Positions 5,005-9,962 of a stretch of 9,962 nucleotides of DNA are shown piece by piece (positions within the stretch are counted from its first letter, which is position 1; each line of letters opens with the position of its first letter). This DNA comes from Firmicutes bacterium UBA5389 (GTDB lineage: Bacteria > Bacillota > DTU025). Location: assembly GCA_002409965.1 (NCBI GenBank), contig DHON01000108.1, positions 18,342 through 28,303 of the forward strand, read 5' to 3'. The notes below the pieces were generated by a model. The model saw nothing but the letters and a program-made list of their open reading frames with translations, was not told the DNA's origin and did not search any database. The position numbers were made by a program, and so were the translations under genes.

Positions 5005-7107
5005 ATGACTTCCGAGCTCACGCAACAACCGCGAATTGCCGAGGCGTGGCGAAACTTTGTGAACACAGGGGACGTTGATTCGTCGGCTCTCCGTCCTGAG
5101 GTTGCCGCCTCATGGAGGCGATCAAAGGAGGCCCTGGTCGACCCGAAGGACGCGCTGGGTCGCCTGTCGATGGGCCGGGCCGGCGTAGACGCGCTGCGCG
5201 AGAGCCACCGCGACTTGATCGAAGTGGCGCGCCCTTTCATGTCCAGCCTGTACAGGTTCGTGGCTGGGTCAGGCTTCATCGTGATCCTGGCCGACGAACA
5301 GGGGCAAGCGATGGACGTGCTTGGCGATGAAGACGCCCTACGACGCGCCGGTCTCGTCAACCTCGTGCCCGGGTCGAGCTGGGCCGAACACCACGTTGGC
5401 ACTAATGGAATCGGCACCGCCCTGGCATCTGCGAGTCCCCTGCAGATTTCAGGCTACGAGCACTACTGCGAGCGCTTTCACACCTGGACATGCTCTGCGG
5501 CGCCCATCCTCGGCGAGCAAGGGCAGATAGTCGGGGCGCTGCAGATGTCGGGCCCCTCCACTCGCACGCACGCCCATACGCTTGGAATGGTGGTGGCGGC
5601 AGCGGAAGCCGTCCGGGCGCAGATGCGCATCAATGCCAAAATGCGCCAGCTCACGTTGCTCAACGACAACCTCAACAAGATGTTCTTGATCACTTCAGAC
5701 GGAATACTGCTTGTAGACGACCGCGGCATTGCACAGCGCGCTAACCCGGTGGCCGAAGGGATCCTGGGGGCGCCGATGGCTGCGGCCGAGCCGGGCGGGC
5801 CATACACAGAACCAATCTACGAACTGGTGAACAAGCCCCACTACTTCACACAGATGTTGGGGATCGGCAAGCCTTTCGATGATATCGAGATGACGCTGAA
5901 GACCCGCGGCGGGCCCGTGCATTGCCTGGTGGCTGCTAAACCCATTCACGACGACGAAGGCAATATCAGCGGCGGCGTCATCTCGCTCAACCCGTCAAAG
6001 CGAATAACCAAGCTAATCAGCAGGTACAGCGGGTCATACGCGACCTTCAGGTTCGAAGACATCCTGGGGAACGAGGAGAAGCTGCGCCGGGCGGTGGAAC
6101 TTGCCTCCATCGCCTCCCAAAGCGACAGCAATGTGCTGATATGCGGAGAGAGCGGCACTGGCAAGGAGATGATCGCTCAGGCCATACATAACCGCAGTCG
6201 CCGGGTGGACAGGCCATTCGTCCCAGTCAACTGCGGCGCCATCCCCCGCGAACTCGTTGGAAGCGAGCTGTTCGGGTATGAGGAGGGAGCTTTCACGGGC
6301 GCTGCGCGCGGCGGGCGCCCAGGCAAGTTCGAGCTGGCCTCCGGCGGAACCCTGTTCCTTGACGAGATCGGCGACATGCCCCTCGAACAGCAGGTGGCTT
6401 TGCACCGTGTCCTGCAGGACAAGCGTGTCATCCGAATTGGCGGCAGCGCCGTCACCCAGCTGGACGTGCGGGTGATCAGCGCTACCAACAAAGACTTGCT
6501 GCAGGCGGTGGCCAGAGGCAGTTTCAGGCAGGACCTCTACTACAGACTCAACGTGATCCAGATCCAGCTGCCCCCGCTGCGTGAGCGGCCAGACGACATA
6601 CCGCTGCTGTTCGACTTCTTCCTAGCCAAGACAGGCAGCAGGCTCGGCTCGGAAGTGCACGAGGTGGATCCGCGCGTTGTGGAATGTCTGATGGGCTACG
6701 ACTGGCCGGGCAACGTGCGCGAACTGCAGAATGTGGTTGAGCGCATGGTGAGCATTGCGACAGACGGCAGAATCGGGCTGCAGCACGTGCCGGAAGAGAT
6801 CCTGAGCCCTCACGCCGATGCCGAACGCCCGGCGCCGGCGGTTGCTCCGGCGGCTTGGCAGGCGGCTGGGCAGGCGGCTGGGCAGGAGACTGCGCCGGCG
6901 GCACGGTTCGCCGACTTCGCGGACGAGAGGCGCCGCATGCGCCGGCTGCTCCAGCAGCGCGAGCAGGAGCATCTGCTGGCTCTGATGCAGAAACACGGAG
7001 GCAACATCAGCCGCGTAGCCCGCGAGCTCGGCGTTTCGCGCAATACTGTGTACCGGAGGATCGACAAGCTCTCTGCGCGCGACCGGGCGGAACGGGCCAC
7101 TCGCTGA
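5005..7107 (+). CDS. Sigma-54-dependent transcriptional activator, AcoR type
   Basis: A protein of 700 residues built like AcoR. The N-terminal helix with EVAASWRRS (32-40) is typical of the family. A GAF sensor domain follows (about 65-215), then a PAS-like domain (about 225-330), a AAA+ domain (about 350-585) and a Fis-type helix-turn-helix (about 666-688, GGNISRVARELGVSRNTVYR). The AAA+ part has Walker A GESGTGKE (381-388), the sigma-54-contacting GAFTGA loop (428-433) and Walker B with D453-E454 in GGTLFLDEIG; WPGNVRELQN ends it. It would hydrolyse ATP to open sigma-54 promoter complexes when the GAF domain binds its signal; known AcoR proteins respond to acetoin or acetaldehyde. The start is ATG at 5005 with AAAGG upstream. 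The linker before the HTH is rich in Ala, Gln and Pro and encoded partly by 12-bp repeats. The divergent dehydrogenase gene is the obvious target. Confidence 0.95.
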   Translation: MTSELTQQPRIAEAWRNFVNTGDVDSSALRPEVAASWRRSKEALVDPKDALGRLSMGRAGVDALRESHRDLIEVARPFMSSLYRFVAGSGFIVILADEQGQAMDVLGDEDALRRAGLVNLVPGSSWAEHHVGTNGIGTALASASPLQISGYEHYCERFHTWTCSAAPILGEQGQIVGALQMSGPSTRTHAHTLGMVVAAAEAVRAQMRINAKMRQLTLLNDNLNKMFLITSDGILLVDDRGIAQRANPVAEGILGAPMAAAEPGGPYTEPIYELVNKPHYFTQMLGIGKPFDDIEMTLKTRGGPVHCLVAAKPIHDDEGNISGGVISLNPSKRITKLISRYSGSYATFRFEDILGNEEKLRRAVELASIASQSDSNVLICGESGTGKEMIAQAIHNRSRRVDRPFVPVNCGAIPRELVGSELFGYEEGAFTGAARGGRPGKFELASGGTLFLDEIGDMPLEQQVALHRVLQDKRVIRIGGSAVTQLDVRVISATNKDLLQAVARGSFRQDLYYRLNVIQIQLPPLRERPDDIPLLFDFFLAKTGSRLGSEVHEVDPRVVECLMGYDWPGNVRELQNVVERMVSIATDGRIGLQHVPEEILSPHADAERPAPAVAPAAWQAAGQAAGQETAPAARFADFADERRRMRRLLQQREQEHLLALMQKHGGNISRVARELGVSRNTVYRRIDKLSARDRAERATR
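6850..6885 (+). repeat. 12-bp in-frame tandem repeat in the activator linker
   Basis: GCGGCTTGGCAG is followed by two identical copies of GCGGCTGGGCAG. In frame, the units encode AAWQ, AAGQ, AAGQ in the flexible linker between the AAA+ and DNA-binding domains, where a change in length should be tolerated. Confidence 0.9.
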
Positions 7108-7170
7108 TCGGCGCGGTGATCGGCAAATGGCTGCGGGCACTCGCTAGGCAGTTTCTGGGGAATTCCTGGG

Positions 7171-7199
7171 TTGTGATCCTGGATCACTTGTGCGATAAT
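7171..7199 (+). promoter_or_regulatory. Sigma-70 promoter of the CofE-like gene
   Basis: TTGTGA (7171-7176) and GATAAT (7194-7199) are separated by 17 bp. The -10 matches five of six consensus bases, the -35 four of six including TTG. Transcription should start near 7206, about 40 nt before the coding start. The promoter indicates that this gene is transcribed independently of the activator gene ahead of it. Confidence 0.7.
7173..7187. promoter_or_regulatory. 15-bp palindrome within the promoter, probable operator
   Basis: GTGATCC-T-GGATCAC has perfect 7-bp arms around one central base. It covers the end of the -35 element and most of the spacer, so a bound dimer would block RNA polymerase. 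The regulator is not identifiable from the site; no gene for an obvious partner lies next to it. Confidence 0.6.
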
Positions 7200-7246
7200 A
7201 AAAGTTGTTGTGTGCACGCAAGCCCCATTGAAGGGAAGTGAGCCCT

Positions 7247-8797
7247 GTGAGTTTTGACCTGCCGAAGCATGCAGGAGTGGCTCTGGTTGGACTCAAGACC
7301 GGCTTGATCATGCCGACTGACGACATCGTGGAGATTACGCTGGACACTGTCAAAGACACTGTCCAGGACGGCGACATAGTCTGCGTCACAGAGGCCGTCG
7401 TCGCCCGCTCACAGAACCGGTATGTGACCGTGGACGAGCTGGTGCAAGACCTCCGATGCAAGCTCTCCGTGGGCGAAGAGGGCACTTTGGCGGTGATAAG
7501 CCCCATCGTGAGCCGAAACCGCTTCGTACTAGTCTTGTCGGCCATAGCCCGAGCCGTCCGGCGCGGGAAAGTCGTTGTCCAGCTCAGCGTCCCGTACGAT
7601 GAAGTCGGAAACCAGGTGATGGACGAGGACTTCGCCAGTAGCCGGTTTCGTCTGAAGAAAACCCTCGGGAGCCTGCTCGAGGTGAGAGGCAACACTCCTC
7701 AGATGAACGTGCTTATTAGAGAGATTCTGGCCGCTCTGAAGTTCCAGGAGCTGGGGTTCACGGTGACGGCCATACGCAAGATAACGGGAAAAGGCATCGC
7801 CGACATAACCCTCCACGACCCGCAGGGGCGCCACCTGGTCGTGGAAGTGACATTTGAAGACATGCCGGGCACCGCAGAGAAGGTCCTCCGCATAGCCAGC
7901 GACAGCGAAGCCGATGGAGCTCTCGTAGCCGCAGTGGACCTGCAAACCCGCGAGATCGCCATTGTGGACGCTGCCGGGCTCCTGGAGGGCACGGCGAAGC
8001 CGCATGTCTATCCATACAGCGATAGGCTTGCCCTGTATGACGCGCGGGACGTGATCACTCTCGGCGAAATCGGAGACAGGCTTTTCCCCCACCCCATCAC
8101 CGGAATCGACTACGCGCGCATGTATGCCAAGGCCATTGAGGCCGAAGGCGCCAAGTGCGAGATCCTCTACACCAACAACCCGCTGGCGGTGTTCAACTAC
8201 GGCCACATCGACGGGATAGTCATCGGCGCGGTGCACGAACGCGAATCGCTGAAGAACCTTTTCCTGTCGTTCGGCACCAAAACGCCTATGCTGACCGTCA
8301 AAGACGTTGGGCCCGGGCCGTGGGGAGTGATTGGATCCAATGTGTCGGACCTCGAAGCCGGGATCCTGAAACTCCTGCCCGACAATGCAGACGATGTGTG
8401 CGATACGATCAAGAATCGAGTCGAGGAAGCAACCGGCAAGGATATCGAGGTTCTGATCTTCGGAGACGGTGCCTACAAAGACCCGGACACGGGCATCTAC
8501 GAGCTTGCGGACCCATACCCGTCCATTGGATGCAGCGCCGGCCTACGAAAGGCATCGCTGCGCCAGGGGACGAAGCTCAAACTGCTCGTCGAAACCATGT
8601 TCAGGCAAGGGCGTTCGCGCGAAGAAATCGCCAAGGAACTCGCCACGCGTCCACCGTCCCGCGACAGCCTGGGCACCACTCCGCGCAGGATCACCGGCAT
8701 CCTGGCCACCATGGCCGACCTGGCGGCAGGTTCGGCCGATGCGGGAACACCGATAGTGCTGATACGCAACTTTCCGCACAAGAGCCAAGGCGCATAG
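7247..8797 (+). CDS. CofE-like protein (F420-0:L-glutamate ligase family) with inserted domain
   Basis: The product is 516 residues long. The N-terminal region (about 1-133) shows the family pattern DGDIVCVTEAVVARSQNR (41-58). The C-terminal part (about 266-516) holds HPITGIDY, GPWGVIGSN and FGDGAYKDPDTGIYELADP, followed by LGTTPRRITGILATMADL. This matches a clostridial branch of the family, from memory about 400 residues long. CofE itself adds glutamate to F420-0 with GTP; this branch is not proven to do so, and no F420 gene is nearby. Between the halves lies an extra block of about 130 residues (134-265) with a PD-(D/E)XK-like helix-strand pattern: GIADI (D186) then VVEVTF (E200), with Thr202 where the lysine is expected. 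GTG at 7247 is preferred because AAGGGA lies 10 nt upstream; GTG at 7238 overlaps that site. The gene has its own promoter and terminator. Confidence 0.85.
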   Translation: MSFDLPKHAGVALVGLKTGLIMPTDDIVEITLDTVKDTVQDGDIVCVTEAVVARSQNRYVTVDELVQDLRCKLSVGEEGTLAVISPIVSRNRFVLVLSAIARAVRRGKVVVQLSVPYDEVGNQVMDEDFASSRFRLKKTLGSLLEVRGNTPQMNVLIREILAALKFQELGFTVTAIRKITGKGIADITLHDPQGRHLVVEVTFEDMPGTAEKVLRIASDSEADGALVAAVDLQTREIAIVDAAGLLEGTAKPHVYPYSDRLALYDARDVITLGEIGDRLFPHPITGIDYARMYAKAIEAEGAKCEILYTNNPLAVFNYGHIDGIVIGAVHERESLKNLFLSFGTKTPMLTVKDVGPGPWGVIGSNVSDLEAGILKLLPDNADDVCDTIKNRVEEATGKDIEVLIFGDGAYKDPDTGIYELADPYPSIGCSAGLRKASLRQGTKLKLLVETMFRQGRSREEIAKELATRPPSRDSLGTTPRRITGILATMADLAAGSADAGTPIVLIRNFPHKSQGA

Positions 8798-8812
8798 CTC
8801 AAGCGCATAGCT
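8790..8812. repeat. Short direct repeat spanning the stop codon
   Basis: GCGCATAGCT occurs at 8790-8799 and again at 8803-8812, a 13-bp period. The first copy contains the TAG stop of the CofE-like gene, the second lies just after it. It looks like a small tandem duplication. Confidence 0.7.
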
Positions 8813-8875
8813 GAAGTGGACGGACAGCGGATGGACGATAGAGAGTGAGCGGACCACAGAGAGTGGATGAATGTA

Positions 8876-8904
8876 GGCCCCGCCGCAGCGGGGCCTTTCC
8901 TTTT
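8876..8904 (+). terminator. Strong intrinsic terminator after the CofE-like gene
   Basis: GGCCCCGC (8876-8883) pairs perfectly with GCGGGGCC (8888-8895) around the loop CGCA, and is followed by the T-rich tract TTTCCTTTT. On the opposite strand no T-run follows, so it acts mainly on plus-strand transcripts. It lies 79 bp after the stop codon. Confidence 0.93.
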
Positions 8905-8986
8905 CGTAATCCATCTCGGTACCCATTTCGGCATACTTTCGGTGACCGGCAGACGGCGGTCCGATGCCGATCCCTGCACTCATCAG

Positions 8987-9334
8987 CTACTCCTCGCGCC
9001 GACCATCGCCGGAGAACAAGACGATTCCCTTCTCCAGTATCTCCGTCTTCACCCAGCTAGACGGCATCTGGCAGTCGCGAGGCGAGAGCGGATGCGGCTC
9101 CAGACGCGAGTCCAACCGCGCCGCAATGACAGTATCAAATAGAAGGCGCCGGTCGTCCCAGGCGTTGCCGCCGAAGGCCGACGACACCACCGCAATGTCG
9201 ATGTCGCTCTCGTCGATGGCCGTACCGTGGACGTAGGACCCGAACAGGATAACCCGATCAATGGGGATTCTGGCCTGCAGCGCCCTGATGAAGGCACCCA
9301 CCGCCTCGGCTACTTCAGGTGGGAGTTCAGACAT
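8987..9334 (-). CDS. MNT-type minimal nucleotidyltransferase (antitoxin)
   Basis: A protein of 115 residues with the DNA polymerase beta-like minimal nucleotidyltransferase fold. The signature GSX10DXD is intact: FGSYVHG (31-37) gives G32-S33, and D44 and D46 follow in ESDIDIAVV. In characterised MNT/HEPN pairs the MNT protein acts as antitoxin, in several cases by transferring AMP from ATP to a tyrosine of the HEPN partner; that activity is inferred here. ATG at 9334 is preceded by the very strong ribosome site AAAGGGGG at 7-nt spacing. The gene overlaps the 3' end of the HEPN gene by 25 nt, which suggests coupled translation from one transcript. The C-terminus ends in a charged tail. No terminator facing this strand is evident downstream. 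Confidence 0.92.
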   Translation of the reverse strand: MSELPPEVAEAVGAFIRALQARIPIDRVILFGSYVHGTAIDESDIDIAVVSSAFGGNAWDDRRLLFDTVIAARLDSRLEPHPLSPRDCQMPSSWVKTEILEKGIVLFSGDGRREE

Positions 9335-9705
9335 GACAGAGCCCCCTTTGTTCTGTCGTACAGGTCCTTGAACCTCTCCGGCGGGTTGGCGTCGAGCAAT
9401 GCCCTCCTGTCAGTCGGATAGCGCCCCTCCACCTGAAACACAGAGAGATCCGCGATGGTATCCACTTGCGCGGAAGTGAAATCATCCTCCACTCCGGCAA
9501 TCTCGGCCAGACGCCACAGCGCGTGCATCCGCGGAGGCGTACGACGCGTTTCCTGAGCGACCACGGCCTTGAGCATCTTCTCCATCGCCAGATGGCAAAA
9601 GAAACCGCTCTCCAAATATCGGCAGTTGTCCAGCATAACCTCCGCAGCGGCCAGCGCCTCGTATGCCTCATCCCGCCAGTAGTGCGCGTCCCCTTCCGAG
9701 CTCAT
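9310..9705 (-). CDS. HEPN-domain protein (toxin partner of MNT)
   Basis: A largely helical protein of 131 residues of the HEPN family. The helix FFCHLAMEKMLKAVVAQETRR (35-55), then PPRMHALWRLAEIAG (57-71), and finally VFQVEGRYPTDRRAL (89-103) match the family's usual order: an AxEKxLKA-like helix, an H-x-L segment, and a RYP motif near the end. HEPN proteins with R-X4-6-H are metal-independent RNases; here R54 or R55 followed by H61 gives such spacing, though its equivalence to the catalytic motif is unproven. It is the first gene of the pair. ATG at 9705 has GAGGGG at 9-nt spacing. In known pairs HEPN is toxic and is neutralised by the MNT protein; some family members are instead substrate-binding adaptors, so the toxin role is likely but not certain. 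Confidence 0.9.
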   Translation of the reverse strand: MSSEGDAHYWRDEAYEALAAAEVMLDNCRYLESGFFCHLAMEKMLKAVVAQETRRTPPRMHALWRLAEIAGVEDDFTSAQVDTIADLSVFQVEGRYPTDRRALLDANPPERFKDLYDRTKGALSCLNSHLK

Positions 9706-9777
9706 CCCTCTCGTCCCCTCGCCCTCAGCAGGTTCGAGCGCGCTCGCGCGATCGCATTCGCGGCATCGCGCCCTGTG

Positions 9778-9876
9778 TACATACTACCATCCATTGGTTT
9801 CGGCAGCCAGAGGAACCGCGCGCCGCGCTGCCCCTCTACATGCTATCATCACGGATCCGGCAGCCAGAGCAACCGC
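9778..9876. repeat. Imperfect direct duplication upstream of the HEPN gene
   Basis: Copy 1 (9778-9819) and copy 2 (9837-9876) share TACAT-CTA-CATC at the left and CGGCAGCCAGAG-AACCGC at the right, differing at single bases, with a divergent centre that is 2 bp longer in copy 1. The period is 59 bp. Copy 1 contains the promoter candidate; the remaining sequence between 9706 and 9962 shows no open frame with gene-like features. Confidence 0.75.
9781..9809 (-). promoter_or_regulatory. Weak promoter candidate for the HEPN/MNT pair
   Basis: On the minus strand TGGCTG (9809-9804) and TAGTAT (9786-9781) are 17 bp apart, placing a start near 9774 and a leader of about 70 nt. Both hexamers are imperfect. 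It falls inside one copy of the duplicated block at 9778-9876. Confidence 0.3.
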
Positions 9877-9962
9877 CCATCGCACCGGCCCCGTGCCCCC
9901 GCTCCACTCAGATGGGCCGGAACTGCAGTCCATTCGCTCGCCCGCGGCCCGCACGCCCCACA

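Noticed and set aside
8155..8814. Long plus-strand open frame of 219 codons within the CofE-like gene
   Set aside because: It is an out-of-frame shadow of the CofE-like coding sequence, with an Arg-rich translation and no domain.
9778..9876. CRISPR-like repeat
   Set aside because: Only two imperfect copies with unequal centres and no regular spacer; no cas gene in the window.

Overview
The window looks like a chromosomal segment of a moderately GC-rich bacterium. The closest impression is a Bacillota (clostridial or limnochordial) lineage. That rests on three things: a CofE-like protein of the type common in clostridia, a YuxH-type EAL-HDOD protein, and strong purine-rich Shine-Dalgarno sites combined with GTG and TTG starts. 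The assignment is an inference; no marker gene is present. Eight protein genes are supported. No tRNA, rRNA, CRISPR array, transposase or phage gene was seen.

Layout. Bases 1-540 carry no convincing gene. A GNAT acetyltransferase (541-1089, +) converges on a small zinc-ribbon/PH-domain protein (1102-1557, -). The latter is divergent from an EAL-HDOD signalling protein (1784-2998, +). Next comes a NAD(P)-dependent aldehyde dehydrogenase (3174-4649, -), divergent from an AcoR-type sigma-54 activator (5005-7107, +). The 355-bp gap between these two is the most information-dense DNA in the window. It holds a near-perfect -24/-12 promoter facing the dehydrogenase, a perfect 9-bp inverted repeat about 119 bp upstream of the predicted start site, three 12-bp tandem repeats, three GGTAC repeats at exact 11-bp spacing, and a further 8-bp inverted repeat near the activator gene. 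The simplest reading is a self-contained aldehyde-responsive regulon: the activator senses a small molecule and drives the dehydrogenase through sigma-54 RNA polymerase.

Downstream is a CofE-like (F420-0:L-glutamate ligase family) protein (7247-8797, +). Its sigma-70 promoter contains a 15-bp palindrome in the spacer, and a strong intrinsic terminator follows the gene. The protein appears to carry an inserted domain of roughly 130 residues that resembles a PD-(D/E)XK nuclease fold without the catalytic lysine. The right end has a two-gene HEPN/MNT cassette on the minus strand (9705 to 8987), with a 25-nt gene overlap and a duplicated promoter-like block upstream.

Most notable are the sigma-54 divergent regulatory region, the domain insertion in the CofE-like protein, and the compact HEPN/MNT toxin-antitoxin pair. 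I did not find a wholly new multi-gene system. The CofE-like fusion is the best candidate for something not well described.
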